A stretch of 64,000 nucleotides of DNA from Halovenus amylolytica (GCA_004015825.1 SAYS01000014.1:1-64000), one strand, 5' to 3'; shown: positions 16,925 through 27,781, numbered from the stretch's first letter. Translations and numbers: made by a program. The notes: a model not told the origin generated them from the letters alone.

Positions 16925-18769
16925 TCACTCGATAACGAACAACAGATCGCCCATATCGACGCTTTCTCCTGCCGAAACCGCGACCTGTGCGATCGTCCCG
17001 CCGTACTCGGCGACGACGTCGTTTTCCATCTTCATCGCTTCGAGCACACAGAGCACGTCACCTGCAGCGACCTCGTCACCGTCCTCGAAGTTCACTTCCA
17101 GGATCGTTCCCTGCATCTCCGCCGTGACGGTCTCACCCTCCGCGCTGACAGTCGCACTCTCGGAGTCGTCGTCACCCGGGCCAGCGCGCTCCGGGCGCTG
17201 TGTCTGCTCGCTACTGGGTTCCCGCTGGATCGGTACCCCACCACGGTCTTCGAGTTCGACCTCGAAACGCTTCCCGTCGACTTCGACGGTGTACTGGCGC
17301 TGGACCACCTCTTCGTCCGTCTCCGCTGTGGCTGTCTCCCTTCCCCACTGTGCCTGTGCCTCCTCGATCCGGCTGCGGTCGATCTCCTCGTCGAGATACT
17401 TCGTGGTGTGGGTGCCGTCGACGAATCGGTCGTCGTCCATCATGAGGCGGTGGAACGGAATGATCGTCACGATGCCGTCGATCTCGTACTCCGCGAGGGC
17501 GCGCCTGGCTCGGGCGATCGTCTCCGTGCGGTCGCCGCCGCTGACGATGAGTTTGGCGACCATCGAGTCGTAATCGGTCACCAGATCGTCGCCCTGCCGG
17601 AGCGCGTCGTCGACACGGACACCGATCCCGCCCGGCGGATCGTAGGTTTCCAGTTTCCCGCCGGTGGCTGGCGCAAACTCCTCGGCCGCGTTCTCGGCGT
17701 TGATCCGGAACTCGATCGCGTGGCCGTCGATCTCGACATCCGCCTGATCGTAGTCGATTTGCTCTCCCTGCGCGATCCGGAGTTGCCACTTGACGATATC
17801 GATCCCAGTGATCTCCTCTGTCACGCAGTGTTCGACCTGGATCCGGGTGTTGACTTCGAGAAAGTAGAAGTTCGTCTCGGGGCCGAGCGGCTCCGAGGGA
17901 TCCCTGTCGGGGTCTTCTTCGACGAGGAACTCGACGGTGCCGGCGTTGACGTACTCGGCCTCGCTGACGCCGCGCCGTGCGGCTTCCCCGATCTGTTCGC
18001 GCAGTTCGTCGGAGAGTGCCGGCGAGGGAGCTTCCTCGATTACCTTCTGGTGACGGCGCTGCAGGGAGCAATCACGCTCACCGAGGTGGCGGACGTTGCC
18101 GTGGTGGTCTGCGAGAATCTGGACCTCGACGTGGCGCGGGGTTTCGAGATACCGCTCCAGATACACCGAGTCGTTGTCGAAGTACGCCTCACCCTCTCGT
18201 TTCGCGCTCTCTAGCTCTTCCTCGACAGCCTCGGGACCGTGAACGACCTTCATTCCCCGTCCGCCACCGCCCCCCTCGGCCTTGATCGCGACCGGATAGC
18301 CGTGCTCGTCGGCGAAAGCCTCGACCTCCTCGGGTTCGTCGACCGGATCGGTCGTCCCGGGGACGATGGGAACGTCCGCCTCGTCCATGATCTTCCGGGC
18401 TTTCGTCTTCTCGCCGAGATCTGCCATTCCGTCGCTCGACGGGCCGATCCAGGTGACACCCTCTGTCGCCTCGACTTTCGACGCGAACGTTGCGTTCTCG
18501 GCCAGGAAGCCGTAGCCTGGGTGGATCGCGTCTGCACCGGATCGCTTCGCGGCGTCGATGATCGCCTCGTGGTCGAGGTAGGAGTCTGCCGCCCGTGCCG
18601 GTCCGACGTTGTACGCCTCGTCGGCGTAGCGGACGTGGCTGCCGTGTCTGTCCGCCTCGCTGTAGACGGCGACGGTCTCGATGCCAATATCCGTACATGC
18701 GCGCATGACGCGGACCGCAATCTCGCCACGGTTCGCGATCAGCACTTTTTCGAAGGTTTTGTCTGTCAT
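16925..18769 (-). CDS. pccA: Acyl-CoA (propionyl/acetyl-CoA) carboxylase, biotin carboxylase-BCCP subunit
   Basis: 614 aa. The N-terminal biotin carboxylase (about 1-460) has [14 protein letters not shown], the ATP-grasp glycine loop [12 protein letters not shown] and catalytic [11 protein letters not shown] variable Ser/Glu-rich linker leads to a C-terminal biotinyl domain with EAMKM, the biotinylated Lys being residue 580. It ATP-dependently carboxylates biotin, and the carboxyl group is then passed to acyl-CoA by the beta subunit PccB. The gene is the third in pccB-pccX-pccA and overlaps pccX by 4 nt (ATGA). In haloarchaea the complex acts as propionyl-CoA carboxylase, feeding methylmalonyl-CoA; acetyl-CoA activity cannot be excluded from sequence. 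Confidence 0.9.
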   Translation of the reverse strand: MTDKTFEKVLIANRGEIAVRVMRACTDIGIETVAVYSEADRHGSHVRYADEAYNVGPARAADSYLDHEAIIDAAKRSGADAIHPGYGFLAENATFASKVEATEGVTWIGPSSDGMADLGEKTKARKIMDEADVPIVPGTTDPVDEPEEVEAFADEHGYPVAIKAEGGGGGRGMKVVHGPEAVEEELESAKREGEAYFDNDSVYLERYLETPRHVEVQILADHHGNVRHLGERDCSLQRRHQKVIEEAPSPALSDELREQIGEAARRGVSEAEYVNAGTVEFLVEEDPDRDPSEPLGPETNFYFLEVNTRIQVEHCVTEEITGIDIVKWQLRIAQGEQIDYDQADVEIDGHAIEFRINAENAAEEFAPATGGKLETYDPPGGIGVRVDDALRQGDDLVTDYDSMVAKLIVSGGDRTETIARARRALAEYEIDGIVTIIPFHRLMMDDDRFVDGTHTTKYLDEEIDRSRIEEAQAQWGRETATAETDEEVVQRQYTVEVDGKRFEVELEDRGGVPIQREPSSEQTQRPERAGPGDDDSESATVSAEGETVTAEMQGTILEVNFEDGDEVAAGDVLCVLEAMKMENDVVAEYGGTIAQVAVSAGESVDMGDLLFVIE

Positions 18770-19050
18770 GGTTCGTACCTGTCAGCCCGCCCTGCTGCTG
18801 TCCATCTGTCTGTCGGTGCGTTCTGTGGGACACGTTTGGACTCGCCGCCGAGTGCTTCGAGTCGACCAGCGAACGCGAACCGGTTCCCATTCCAGTCGTC
18901 GGTGTCCGACGCATCGTCGCTGTCTGCTGCTGTAGTTCGTTCCCGGCTGTACGCCTCGACTGCTGCAGTAATCGCGGCCGCTTCGGCCGTCGATACTGCG
19001 TCCGGAAATCGGAGCCGTCGCCCGTCGATCGTTCTCTGTGTATCACTCAT
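18766..19050 (-). CDS. pccX: Small third subunit of acyl-CoA carboxylase (PccX/epsilon-like)
   Basis: 94 aa placed exactly between the beta and alpha subunit genes, starting 4 bp after pccB and overlapping pccA by 4 nt. A small PccX subunit required for activity has been described for the Haloferax propionyl-CoA carboxylase. The protein has a helical segment ([21 protein letters not shown]), an acidic spacer and a basic-hydrophobic end ([17 protein letters not shown]) resembling the actinobacterial epsilon subunit's C-terminal motif. It likely bridges the alpha and beta subunits. Assignment rests mainly on position and on this motif. Confidence 0.8.
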   Translation of the reverse strand: MSDTQRTIDGRRLRFPDAVSTAEAAAITAAVEAYSRERTTAADSDDASDTDDWNGNRFAFAGRLEALGGESKRVPQNAPTDRWTAAGRADRYEP

Positions 19051-19054
19051 CGTC

Positions 19055-20605
19055 CTACAGTGGGATGTTCCCGTGTTTCTTGTCCGGCCCCGATTTCCGC
19101 TTTGAGCGGAGCATCTCCAGATCGCTGATCAACTGTGGCCGTGTCTCCTCGGGTTCGATTACCGCATCGACGAAACCGCGGTCTGCGGCCGTGTAGGGGT
19201 TTGCGAACTGGTCGCGGTACTCGTCGATCAACTCCCGGCGGCGGCTGTCCGGATCGTCCGCTGCTTCGAGTTCGTCGCTGTAGAGCACGTTGACAGCGCC
19301 TTTCGGCCCCATCACCGCCACCTCCGCCGAGGGCCAGGCGTAGTTGACGTCCGCGCCGATGTGTTTCGACGCCATCACGTCGTAGGCTCCACCGTAGGCC
19401 TTCCGCGTGATGACGGTCATCAGAGGAACTGTCGCCTCGGAGAAGGCATACAGCAGTTTCGCACCGTGGACGATGATGCCGTTGTGTTCCTGATCGGTCC
19501 CCGGCATGAATCCCGGCACGTCGACGAAGGTAAGAATCGGGATGTTGAACGCGTCACAGAACCGGACGAATCGGGCTGCCTTCCGGGAGGAGTCGATATC
19601 GAGCGTGCCGGCGTTGACCCGTGGCTGGTTGGCAACCACACCGATCGAGTGGCCATCCAGTCGGGCGAAGCCCGTGACGATGTTGCGAGCGAATCCTTCG
19701 GCAACTTCGAAAAACGACCCCTCGTCGGCGACGCGGTCGATCACGTCGACGATGTCGTACGGTTTCCGTGGCTGATCCGGCACGATGGAGCGTAGCTCCT
19801 CGTCCCGGCGCTCGGGATCGTCCCACGGATCGAGTCGTGGTGGGTCCTCGACGTTGTTCTGTGGAAGGTATGAGAGGAGATACCGGATATCGTCGAGGGC
19901 CTCCTCCTCGTCGGCCGCTGTGAACTGGGAGACGCCGGATTCGGAGGCGTGGGTGCTCGCCCCGCCGAGTTCGTCGAAGCCCACCTCTTCACCGGTGACC
20001 GTCTCGATCACGTCCGGCCCGGTGATGAACATGTGGCTGGTCTCCTCGACCATCATGATGAAATCGGTGATCGCCGGCGAGTAGACCGCGCCGCCGGCAC
20101 ACGGCCCCATGATCGCCGATATCTGGGGGATGACGCCGCTCGCGAGCTGATTTCTGTGAAAAATCTCCGCGTAGCCGGCGAGTGAGTCGATCCCCTCCTG
20201 AATTCGTGCGCCCGCGGAGTCGTTGAGACCGACGACCGGTGCGCCGGTCTCCATCGCCTTGTCCATCACCTTCGTCACTTTCTCGGCGAACACTTCACCC
20301 AACGAGCCACCGAAGACGGTGAAATCGTGTGCGAAGACGAACACCGTCCGGCCGTTGACCTCGCCGTAGCCCGTCACCACACCGTCGCCCGGAACCTGCT
20401 TTTCGTCCATATCGAAGGTGTGAGTCCGGTGGGTCCGGAACTGATCGAACTCGGTGAAGCTGCCGTCGTCCAGGAAGTACTCGATCCGCTCCCGGGCGGT
20501 GAGTTTTCCTTTCTCGTGTTGAGCCTCGATCCGGTCCTCGCCGCCGCCTTTTCGCGCCTCCTCGCGGCGCTTTCGGAGCTCCTCGATCCGCTCGCCCATC
20601 GTCAT
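19055..20605 (-). CDS. pccB: Acyl-CoA carboxylase, carboxyltransferase (beta) subunit
   Basis: 516 aa, full-length PccB/AccB-type carboxyltransferase made of two crotonase-like halves. Markers are [17 protein letters not shown] at the start, the N-half oxyanion region [38 protein letters not shown], and the C-half [34 protein letters not shown] and [13 protein letters not shown]. It transfers the carboxyl group from biotin to propionyl- (or acetyl-) CoA. It is the promoter-proximal gene of pccBXA; a TATA-like CTTTTTATG on the complementary strand lies about 45 bp upstream. Confidence 0.92.
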   Translation of the reverse strand: MTMGERIEELRKRREEARKGGGEDRIEAQHEKGKLTARERIEYFLDDGSFTEFDQFRTHRTHTFDMDEKQVPGDGVVTGYGEVNGRTVFVFAHDFTVFGGSLGEVFAEKVTKVMDKAMETGAPVVGLNDSAGARIQEGIDSLAGYAEIFHRNQLASGVIPQISAIMGPCAGGAVYSPAITDFIMMVEETSHMFITGPDVIETVTGEEVGFDELGGASTHASESGVSQFTAADEEEALDDIRYLLSYLPQNNVEDPPRLDPWDDPERRDEELRSIVPDQPRKPYDIVDVIDRVADEGSFFEVAEGFARNIVTGFARLDGHSIGVVANQPRVNAGTLDIDSSRKAARFVRFCDAFNIPILTFVDVPGFMPGTDQEHNGIIVHGAKLLYAFSEATVPLMTVITRKAYGGAYDVMASKHIGADVNYAWPSAEVAVMGPKGAVNVLYSDELEAADDPDSRRRELIDEYRDQFANPYTAADRGFVDAVIEPEETRPQLISDLEMLRSKRKSGPDKKHGNIPL

Positions 20606-20722
20606 GTCGTACTCCCTGCCATCTGTTGGTCACTTCAAGCGCCAGCATCATAAAAAGGATTCCGCAACCCGCCGTGATACCGGAGATCAACCCCGTGTTT
20701 CGAGAGCCGAAACAGTATCTCC

Positions 20723-20731
20723 CTATTTATT
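20723..20731 (+). promoter_or_regulatory. TATA-like box of the DUF6159-type gene
   Basis: CTATTTATT lies 25-33 bp before the ATG at 20756, giving a leaderless transcript. It shares the 150 bp divergent intergenic region with pccB. Confidence 0.5.
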
Positions 20732-20755
20732 GGCGCAGAGTGAATAGACGTATCT

Positions 20756-21619
20756 ATGCGATTGATCGAGCGGTTCAAAACAGCGGTCACACTCATCAAA
20801 CACAGTGTGGGTGTGATGCGGTCACACCCAAGACTCGCCCTGTTTCCGGTGTTGAGCGGCCTGTTCGGGCTTGCCTTTCTCGCACTCGTCATGACGCCGA
20901 TGCTCGGGGTCCTGTCACTCGACGCCGGGACAACGACCACACAGGTTGTCGGTGTTGCGGTGATCGGAGCACTGTATCTGGGAACTGCATTTATAACGTC
21001 GTTTTTTACTGCAGCACTGGTCCACCAGACCCGGGCTGTGCTCGGTGGCGAAGAGCCAGGACTGCGGGAGGGAATCGACGGTGCCTGGGCGGTCAAGGGA
21101 CCGCTGTTCGTCTGGGCGTTCATCAGCGCGACTGTCGGACTCGTCCTCGATGCGATCTCCGAGTCCGATTCGATGGTCGGCCAGATCCTCTCGGCCATCT
21201 TCGGCATCGCGTGGACGCTGATGACGTTTTTCGTCATCCCGGTGATCGTCTTCGAACAGCCGTCGATCAGAGAGATGTTCGAACGGAGCGCAGGGCTGTT
21301 CAAGGACACGTTCGGTGAGACGCCGATCAGTCTCGCCGGTGTCAGTCTCGTTGGACTGATCGCCGCCCTGCCAGCACTCGGTCCAGGAGCCTACCTGCTG
21401 TTCGTGGCCGGACAGCCGCTGCTCGGAATCCCGCTGTTCGTCGTTGGCGTGTTGATCGCACAGTTGCTCTCCTCGACGCTCCGCGGAATCGTCAAAACGT
21501 CGCTGTACTTCTACGCGACGGAGGAACAGCGTCCCGACGAGTTCGATGGCATCTTCGACCGACTCGACGAGTCCAGGTCGTCGACACCCAGCGGTGTGAC
21601 GGGTGGCGGTTTCCAGTAG
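20756..21619 (+). CDS. DUF6159-type polytopic membrane protein
   Basis: 287 aa with about six membrane helices. The N-terminus MRLIERFKTAVTLIKHSVGVMRSHPRLALFPVLSG is the family hallmark: an amphipathic cytoplasmic helix before the first transmembrane segment. Others include LYLGTAFITSFFTAALVHQTRAVLGGEEPGLREG and WTLMTFFVIPVIVFEQPSIREMFERSAGLFKDTFGE. The C-terminal tail is short, hydrophilic and Ser-rich. Function is unknown; the family is found widely in archaea and bacteria. Monocistronic, divergent from pccB. Confidence 0.8.
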   Translation: MRLIERFKTAVTLIKHSVGVMRSHPRLALFPVLSGLFGLAFLALVMTPMLGVLSLDAGTTTTQVVGVAVIGALYLGTAFITSFFTAALVHQTRAVLGGEEPGLREGIDGAWAVKGPLFVWAFISATVGLVLDAISESDSMVGQILSAIFGIAWTLMTFFVIPVIVFEQPSIREMFERSAGLFKDTFGETPISLAGVSLVGLIAALPALGPGAYLLFVAGQPLLGIPLFVVGVLIAQLLSSTLRGIVKTSLYFYATEEQRPDEFDGIFDRLDESRSSTPSGVTGGGFQ

Positions 21620-21643
21620 TGGACGACGAGAAAAAACGAGCGT

Positions 21644-22447
21644 TCAGGCTTCGACGGTGAGTCCAGCCTGCCGTGCTGCGTCCTCGGGGGTCGCATCCTC
21701 GTGGATGACTGCTGCGATCGCTTCAGTGATGCCGCGCGGGTCGTCGTGCTGGAAGATAGAGCGGCCCATCGACACGCCTGCTGCACCGGCATCGATCGCG
21801 CCACGAACCATCGACAGCGTCTCCATATCAGTCCCCTTGCTGCCGCCCGCGATGACGACAGGGAGACGCGTGCCCTCGACGACCTGCTCGAAGGTGTCCG
21901 GATCGCCCGAGTAGGCAGTTTTGATCACGTCCGCACCGAGTTCCTCGCCCAGTCGCGTCGCGTGTGCCAGATCCTCACCGAAGCCCTCGCCCTCCGCCCG
22001 GACGTCGTGGCCGCGGGCGTAGGTCATCGCGAGCACTGGAATGCCGTACTCCTCGGCCGTGCTGGTCACCTCGCTGAGGTCGGTGATCTGCTCCGGTTCG
22101 TACTCGCTGCCGACGTTCAGGTGAACCGAGACAGCGTCAGCGCCGGCCCTGATAGCGTCTTTGACTGTCCCGGTCATTCGCTTGTCACTCTCGTCGGGGC
22201 CGATCGACGTCGAACCATTGAGGTGGACGATGTAGCCTGCACCGTTTTTGTTGGGGTGAACGCGTGGTGCGATCCCTTTCTGGGTCAACACGGCGTCGGC
22301 GCCGCCGTCGGTGACCGCGTCGATCGTCGATTCGATATCGACCAGTCCCGTTACTGGTCCGAGTGTGATTCCGTGGTCCATCGGGACGATCAGGTGTTTG
22401 CCACCTGTCCCGATTCTGTCGAGTCGTGCAGATTTCCCGGCTGTCAT
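21644..22447 (-). CDS. 2-amino-3,7-dideoxy-D-threo-hept-6-ulosonate (ADH) synthase
   Basis: 267 aa from ATG 22447; a TTG six codons upstream is less likely. This DhnA-type class I aldolase begins the archaeal DHQ route to shikimate, condensing an aspartate-derived semialdehyde with a dihydroxyacetone-type donor. Seen: the start [17 protein letters not shown], the Lys strand [19 protein letters not shown] with the Schiff-base lysine, and [33 protein letters not shown] for phosphate binding. It lies 90 bp after trpA on the same strand, linking early aromatic synthesis to tryptophan genes. A role as fructose-bisphosphate aldolase is the alternative for this family. Confidence 0.85.
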   Translation of the reverse strand: MTAGKSARLDRIGTGGKHLIVPMDHGITLGPVTGLVDIESTIDAVTDGGADAVLTQKGIAPRVHPNKNGAGYIVHLNGSTSIGPDESDKRMTGTVKDAIRAGADAVSVHLNVGSEYEPEQITDLSEVTSTAEEYGIPVLAMTYARGHDVRAEGEGFGEDLAHATRLGEELGADVIKTAYSGDPDTFEQVVEGTRLPVVIAGGSKGTDMETLSMVRGAIDAGAAGVSMGRSIFQHDDPRGITEAIAAVIHEDATPEDAARQAGLTVEA

Positions 22448-22537
22448 TGTGTCATGGTCTGGCAAGTATCTTAATGGGCGTTCCGGTTGCGGCCCGCGTT
22501 GCGCCTATCCCACTCGTCGGGTGGCCTGCCGGCTCGT

Positions 22538-23359
22538 TCATCGCCCGGCCTGTGGGGGGGCACCTGCCAGTGCGCCCTCTTTCAGCTCCCGTGCTTTCTC
22601 TTCGAGTCGGTCCGCGACGACGGCGGTATCCTCTCCGTCTTCCGCACCTGCTGCGACGATATCGACGAGTGCGGAGCCGACGATCACACCATCCGCGCCG
22701 GCCGAGACGATCCGGTCGGCGTGTTCGCCGGTCTTGATCCCGAAACCGACCGCTTTCGGGACGTCCCAGTCAGCGATCCGGGCCAGCGAACGTTCGGTAT
22801 GGTCGGAGACATCGTCGCGCGCACCCGTCGTCCCGAGTCGCGCCTGGACGTAGACGTATCCCGAGACGTGTTCCTGCATCGCATCGAGTCGGTCGCCCTC
22901 GGTCGTCGGCGCGACGATGAAGACGAGATCCAGGCCGAACTCGTCGCAGGCCTCGCGCAGCGGGCCAGCCTCCTCCGCCGGGAGATCCGGCACGACGAAG
23001 CCCTCGATACCAGCCTCCGCAGCAGCCTCGACGAACGGCCGTGGCCCTTCCTCGTCACCGTACTGGTAGATCAGGTTGTAGTAGGTCATACAGACCAGCG
23101 GGACATCCACGTCGAGTTCGGTCACGAACTCCAGATACCGCTCGACGGTCATGCCGGCATCGAGCGCGCGAACGATCGCTTCCTGGATGGTGGATCCTTC
23201 CGCGATCGGTTCCGAAAAGGGGAGGCCGAGTTCGATCGCGTCAGCCCCGCCACGTTCCAGTGCCTCGACGTACTCGATGGAGGCCTCGTAGGATGGGTCG
23301 CCGGCCGCGAGGTACGGGACGAAGGCAGCCTCGTCAGCGAAAGCGGATTCGAGGCTCAC
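22538..23359 (-). CDS. trpA: Tryptophan synthase alpha subunit
   Basis: 273 aa TIM barrel cleaving indole-3-glycerol phosphate to indole, which is channelled to TrpB. Seen: [49 protein letters not shown] with catalytic Glu, [21 protein letters not shown] with catalytic Asp, and the phosphate-binding end [13 protein letters not shown] ... [10 protein letters not shown]. The C-terminus is slightly extended ([12 protein letters not shown]). It overlaps trpB by 4 nt. Last gene of trpCBA. Confidence 0.95.
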   Translation of the reverse strand: MSLESAFADEAAFVPYLAAGDPSYEASIEYVEALERGGADAIELGLPFSEPIAEGSTIQEAIVRALDAGMTVERYLEFVTELDVDVPLVCMTYYNLIYQYGDEEGPRPFVEAAAEAGIEGFVVPDLPAEEAGPLREACDEFGLDLVFIVAPTTEGDRLDAMQEHVSGYVYVQARLGTTGARDDVSDHTERSLARIADWDVPKAVGFGIKTGEHADRIVSAGADGVIVGSALVDIVAAGAEDGEDTAVVADRLEEKARELKEGALAGAPPQAGR

Positions 23360-24630
23360 AGGCCACCACCCCCGAGTTCGCGGAACAGCGTCATGTCGGG
23401 TGCCATATCGAGGTCGCGGTTCCCGGTCTCCTCGATCACGGTCTCCAGATCTTTGTCGCCGCGTCCAGAGACGTTGACGACGACGATGTCGCCGAGATCA
23501 TCGCTGGTCTCGTCGGAGTCAGGGCCTTCCATGGCTTCGAGATAACCGAAGGCGTGAGCGGTCTCCAGCGCCGGAATGATCCCCTCGTCCTGGGAGAGCC
23601 GATGGAAGGCTTCGAGTGCTAGCTCGTCGGGGACGTTGACCGGGTGCACCCTGCCCTCGTCGACGAGGTGGGCGAGCTCCGGCCCGACACCCGCGTAGTC
23701 GAGGCCTGCAGAGACAGAATGAGATTCCATGATCTGGCCGTCGCTGTCCTGGAGCAGTTTCGTCCGCGCGCCGTGGAGAACCCCCTCCTCGCCGGTCGAG
23801 AGTGACGCCGAGTTCGGCGCGACGCCGGCTTCTTCGTCGACATCGAGCGAGGAGCCACCGGCCTCGACGGCGTAGAGGTCGACCTCGGAATCGTCGACGA
23901 AATGATGGAAGGTACCCATCGTGTTCGAGCCGCCGCCCGCACAGGCCAGAACACTGTCCGGGAGTCGACCTTCTTTCTCCTGGATCTGCTCGCGGGCCTC
24001 CTCGGAGATCACAGCCTGGAAATCCCGAACCATCGCGGGGAACGGATGTGGACCCACGACGGAACCGATCACGTAGTGGGTGTTCTCGACGGTCGTCGCC
24101 CAGTCACGCATCGTCTCACTGATCGCCTCCTTGAGCGTGCCCCGACCCGTGGTGACCGGATTGACCTCCGCGCCGTTCGTCCGCATCCGGAAGACGTTGG
24201 GTCGCTGTCGGGCGATATCGGTCTCGCCCATGTAGATCTCACACGGCATATCGAGGTGGGCCGCAGCCATCGCCGTGGCGGTGCCGTGCTGGCCTGCGCC
24301 AGTCTCGGCGATGATGCGCTCTTTCCCCATGTACTTCGCCAGCAGCACCTGCCCGAGGGCGTTGTTGAGTTTGTGTGCGCCGCCGTGGAGCAGATCCTCG
24401 CGTTTGAGATAGACCGCGGTGTCGTACCGTTCAGAGAGTTGCTCTGCGTGCTGGAGCGGCAGCGGTCGGCCGCCGAAATCCGCTATCCGCTGGTGGAACT
24501 CGTCCATGAAGCCCTCGGCGTTTTCGAGGACGTACCGCTCGTATGCGTCTGTGAGTTCTTCGATCGCCGGCATCAACGCCTCCGGCACGTACTGTCCGCC
24601 ATACTCGCCAAATTTGCTATCCGTACTCAT
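23356..24630 (-). CDS. trpB: Tryptophan synthase beta subunit
   Basis: 424 aa, TrpB1 class (the type that pairs with TrpA). It condenses indole with serine using PLP. Seen: [18 protein letters not shown] at the N-terminus, the PLP lysine in [20 protein letters not shown], and the phosphate-binding loop [15 protein letters not shown]. Starts with ATG overlapping the trpC stop; a Shine-Dalgarno-like GGAGA precedes it. Confidence 0.95.
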   Translation of the reverse strand: MSTDSKFGEYGGQYVPEALMPAIEELTDAYERYVLENAEGFMDEFHQRIADFGGRPLPLQHAEQLSERYDTAVYLKREDLLHGGAHKLNNALGQVLLAKYMGKERIIAETGAGQHGTATAMAAAHLDMPCEIYMGETDIARQRPNVFRMRTNGAEVNPVTTGRGTLKEAISETMRDWATTVENTHYVIGSVVGPHPFPAMVRDFQAVISEEAREQIQEKEGRLPDSVLACAGGGSNTMGTFHHFVDDSEVDLYAVEAGGSSLDVDEEAGVAPNSASLSTGEEGVLHGARTKLLQDSDGQIMESHSVSAGLDYAGVGPELAHLVDEGRVHPVNVPDELALEAFHRLSQDEGIIPALETAHAFGYLEAMEGPDSDETSDDLGDIVVVNVSGRGDKDLETVIEETGNRDLDMAPDMTLFRELGGGGL

Positions 24631-25400
24631 TGTGTCTCCTGTGTGCGCTCCACTGCCGTTAGTTCCTCGGTGTTCGTCCGCACGTCACCGTCCATGATCG
24701 CCGACCCGACGAGTAGGCCATCGGCACCGGCCCCACGCATCCGGCGCACGTCCTCGGGGTCGCTGATTCCGCTCTCGGCGATGAGCGTCACGCCCTCTGG
24801 GACCTCCGGAGCAACAGTTTCGAAGGTCGCCAGATCGACCGTCAGTTTTGCCAGATCGCGGTTGTTGACACCGATGATATCCGCGCCCGCGTCGACGGCT
24901 TCCTCCAGTTCCTCGGTCGAGTGTATCTCGACGAGTACCTGAAACCCCCGATCAGCGGCTGCGTCGAGAAGTCCCGTCAGGTCGTCGACGAACCGGGCGA
25001 TCAACAGGATGATATCGGCCGCGACAGTATCCAGTTGCTCCTCCCGGAGGACGAAATCTTTCCGAAGCACTGGGACGTCGACAGCCTCCCGGATTCGTTC
25101 CAGATTCTCGGGCGTGCCGCCGAAATGGTCCGGTTCCGTCAGTACCGAGAGCGCGCTGGCCCCACCTGCGACCATCTCTTCGGCCAGTTCGACCGGGTCG
25201 TCGTCGCGCTCCCCGTCGGTCGTCGGCGAGGTGGGTTTGACCTCGGCGATGATCGGAACGCGCCCCTCCGCCTCGGCCCGCGCGAAGGCGTCGGAAAGCG
25301 ACCGGGCGTCGACGTTCACTCGCTCACCGTTCTCGTCGCGCTCCCGGGCGGTTTCCAGAATCGACTGGACCGCCGGTGCGACCTCCTCTCTATCGTCCAT
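24627..25400 (-). CDS. trpC: Indole-3-glycerol phosphate synthase
   Basis: 257 aa TIM barrel forming indole-3-glycerol phosphate from CdRP. Seen: [16 protein letters not shown] (catalytic Lys and Glu region), [56 protein letters not shown] and [16 protein letters not shown]. It opens the trpCBA operon; trpE/G/D are not in the window. Its start codon lies within an operator-like palindrome. Confidence 0.95.
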   Translation of the reverse strand: MDDREEVAPAVQSILETARERDENGERVNVDARSLSDAFARAEAEGRVPIIAEVKPTSPTTDGERDDDPVELAEEMVAGGASALSVLTEPDHFGGTPENLERIREAVDVPVLRKDFVLREEQLDTVAADIILLIARFVDDLTGLLDAAADRGFQVLVEIHSTEELEEAVDAGADIIGVNNRDLAKLTVDLATFETVAPEVPEGVTLIAESGISDPEDVRRMRGAGADGLLVGSAIMDGDVRTNTEELTAVERTQETQ

Positions 25401-25417
25401 TACTGAACACTAATGGA
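25396..25417 (-). promoter_or_regulatory. Palindromic operator candidate over the trpC start
   Basis: A perfect inverted repeat, TCCATTA and TAATGGA separated by 8 bp, covers the trpC start codon and the expected transcription start. A TATA-like CTTATGTAC (complement of 25425-25433) is just upstream. A repressor bound here would block transcription initiation, which suggests regulation of trpCBA. The regulator is not identified in the window. Confidence 0.5.
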
Positions 25418-25469
25418 CAGAGATGTACATAAGACTTGTGTCCCGGGCTCGAACGCTCCGTCCACACGG

Positions 25470-26063
25470 CTATCGCTCGAAGACGAGCGCGTAGTGATAC
25501 GGCGGTAGCTCGACGTAATCAGTTCGGGAGAATCCAGCCGCCTCGAGTACTGCAGTCTCCGTTTCGTCGGGAGACATCCGAAGTTCGGTCGGCGGGCCGC
25601 GAGACTCGCCAGCAATCGTCGTCTGTTCACTCGGCTCGTCGTGCCAGTTGATAACGATAAGCCGACCAGCGGGAGCGAGGGCGTCGAAAACCGCCTTGAC
25701 GAGCTCAGCCTGGTCGCCGACGCCGTGGAACGTGTTCGCAATTACGACACAGTCGACTGGTTCGGGGAGATGCTGTGTCAACTCCCGGGCATCACCACAG
25801 CAGAATTCGATGTTTTCGATCCGCTGCAAAGCAGCCAGGTCAGCGAGTTCGTCGAGCAGTGACTGCTCGATATCGAGTGCGTAGACAGTCTCGGGATCGG
25901 TTATCCGAGCGGCGGGCAACACAAAGTAGCCGTTCCCGCAGCCGATCTCTGCTACAGTCATTCCCTCGCGAACGCCGAGCGCTCGCAGCGTTTCGCCGGG
26001 CGTCGGCCACAGTCGGCCCCACCAGTCCCAGTCCGGTTGGGCCGTGTTCTGGAATCGAGTCAT
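25470..26063 (-). CDS. SAM-dependent class I methyltransferase
   Basis: 197 aa from ATG 26063. Rossmann methyltransferase: motif I VAEIGCGNGYFVLPAA, acidic residue of the second strand in VYALDIEQSLLDEL, CCGDARELT, then VDCVVIANTFHGVGDQAELVKAVFDALAPAGRLIVINWHDEP. The substrate is not predictable; the N-terminus FQNTAQPDWDWWGRLWPTP suggests the small haloarchaeal UbiE-like group. It stands 69 bp upstream of trpC on the same strand, but trpC has its own promoter. Confidence 0.8.
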   Translation of the reverse strand: MTRFQNTAQPDWDWWGRLWPTPGETLRALGVREGMTVAEIGCGNGYFVLPAARITDPETVYALDIEQSLLDELADLAALQRIENIEFCCGDARELTQHLPEPVDCVVIANTFHGVGDQAELVKAVFDALAPAGRLIVINWHDEPSEQTTIAGESRGPPTELRMSPDETETAVLEAAGFSRTDYVELPPYHYALVFER

Positions 26064-26191
26064 ACCTAGAATATGAACAGAGGGCTGCAAGTCAGTTCTG
26101 ATACAGGTGCCGCCCCCGACCGACTGCAGACTGGAACGCACGGCTCGGGAGATCGTGCCGTCGATTCCGGCACAACCGTCGGGGAAAGGAC

Positions 26192-26200
26192 CGTTTAACC
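26192..26200 (+). promoter_or_regulatory. TATA-like box of the crtD-lyeJ-cruF operon
   Basis: CGTTTAACC lies 24-32 bp before the crtD ATG at 26224; the transcript would be leaderless. The 160 bp region is shared with the divergent methyltransferase gene. Confidence 0.45.
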
Positions 26201-26223
26201 GTGATCCACCCTAACACCGACGT

Positions 26224-27735
26224 ATGGCAGACCTCTCCGGGAAGACGGTCGGTGTCGTCGGTGGCGGGTTCGGTGGACTCTCTACGGCCTGCTATCTGGC
26301 AGACGCCGGTGCAGACGTGACGCTACTGGAAAAAAACGAGCAACTCGGCGGCCGGGCGAGCCGGCTGGAGAAGGATGGATTCACGTTCGATATGGGGCCG
26401 TCGTGGTATCTCATGCCCGACGTCTTCGAACGGTTTTTCGCCCACTTCGATCACGAGCCGTCGGATTACTACGAGCTGGAACAGCTCGATCCACACTACC
26501 GGATCTTCTTCAAAGACGGCGATCAGATCGACGTCCGCGGTGACCGCGAGCACATGCGCAACGTGTTCGAATCCTACGAGGGCGGCGCTGGCGACCGCTT
26601 CGAGGAGTATCTCGACACCAGCCAGGAGCACTACGAGATCTCGATGGAGCAGTTCGTCTACGAGGATCGATCGAAACTCCGGGACTGGGTCGATCCGGAC
26701 GTGATGCGAGCGGCTCCTGTGGGGCTCAAGTTGACCGGCTCAATGCAGAGCTACGTCGAGGAGTATTTCGAGAATCCGAAACTCCAGCAGATCATGCAGT
26801 ACTCGCTTGTGTTCCTCGGTGGCGCGCCGAAGAACACGCCGGCGCTGTACAACATCATGAGCCACGTCGATTTCAATCTCGGCGTCTACTACCCCGAGGG
26901 CGGACTCGGCGGTGTCGTCGACGCGGTGGTCGATCTCGGCGAGGAACTGGGCGTGACCTACGAGACGGACAGCGAAGTGACGAGCCTGACGAAGGGCAAA
27001 GATTCGTTCCAGCTCGAAATCGAGGACGGAAAGCAGGAGTTCCGTTTCGACAACGTGGTGGTCAACGCGGATTACGCCCACGTCGAGCAGGATCTCATGC
27101 CGGAACACGAACGCCAGTACGACGAGGGCTACTGGGAGAAACGGACCTACGCACCCTCCGCGTACCTCCTGTACATGGGTGTCGAGGGCGACGTCGAGGA
27201 ACTCCGTCACCACACGCTGGTCCTGCCCGAAAACTGGGACAGCCACTTCGAGCAGATATTCGACAACCCGGCGTGGCCCGACGAGCCAGCATACTACATC
27301 TGTGTCCCCTCGAAAACAGACGACAGCGTCGCGCCGGAGGGACACAGCAACCTCTTCGTGCTGGTCCCGGTCGCGCCGGGACTCTCCGACAGCGAGCGCG
27401 TCCGCGAGAAATACCGCGAGAAAATCCTCGACGATATCGCCGAGAACACTGGCGTCGAACTCCACGACCGGATCGTCACCGAAGAGCAGTTCTGTGTCTC
27501 CGATTTCGCCAGCCGGTACAACGCCACGCAGGGCACTGCGCTCGGGCTGGCACACACGCTCCGCCAGACTGCGCTCCTGCGTCCGAACAACCGCTCCTCG
27601 GCGGTCGATGGGCTGTACTTCACCGGATCGTTCACGACGCCGGGGATCGGCGTGCCGATGTGTCTGATCAGCGGCCAGCACGCAGCCGACGCGCTGATCG
27701 AAGACCAGGGCACGCTGACGCCGTCACAGGACTGA
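26224..27735 (+). CDS. crtD: Carotenoid 3,4-desaturase, bacterioruberin pathway
   Basis: 503 aa phytoene-desaturase-type flavoenzyme. FAD-binding motif VGVVGGGFGGLSTACYLADAG is at the N-terminus, then EKNEQLGGRASRL and FDMGPSWYLMPDVFERFF; the C-terminal FAD region reads GLYFTGSFTTPGIGVPMCLISG. In Haloarcula japonica the crtD-lyeJ-cruF trio converts lycopene to bacterioruberin, CrtD introducing the 3,4 double bonds after LyeJ adds C5 units. Order and orientation are the same here, which supports CrtD over the phytoene desaturase CrtI that acts earlier. It is followed after 46 bp by lyeJ. Confidence 0.88.
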   Translation: MADLSGKTVGVVGGGFGGLSTACYLADAGADVTLLEKNEQLGGRASRLEKDGFTFDMGPSWYLMPDVFERFFAHFDHEPSDYYELEQLDPHYRIFFKDGDQIDVRGDREHMRNVFESYEGGAGDRFEEYLDTSQEHYEISMEQFVYEDRSKLRDWVDPDVMRAAPVGLKLTGSMQSYVEEYFENPKLQQIMQYSLVFLGGAPKNTPALYNIMSHVDFNLGVYYPEGGLGGVVDAVVDLGEELGVTYETDSEVTSLTKGKDSFQLEIEDGKQEFRFDNVVVNADYAHVEQDLMPEHERQYDEGYWEKRTYAPSAYLLYMGVEGDVEELRHHTLVLPENWDSHFEQIFDNPAWPDEPAYYICVPSKTDDSVAPEGHSNLFVLVPVAPGLSDSERVREKYREKILDDIAENTGVELHDRIVTEEQFCVSDFASRYNATQGTALGLAHTLRQTALLRPNNRSSAVDGLYFTGSFTTPGIGVPMCLISGQHAADALIEDQGTLTPSQD

Positions 27736-27781
27736 TAACCGGGCAATGTAATATCCTGGATCACTGACTGGGTGGTACATC

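Noticed and set aside
22426..23545. Arginine-rich plus-strand frames opposite trpA and trpB
   Set aside because: Antisense shadows of well-identified trp genes.
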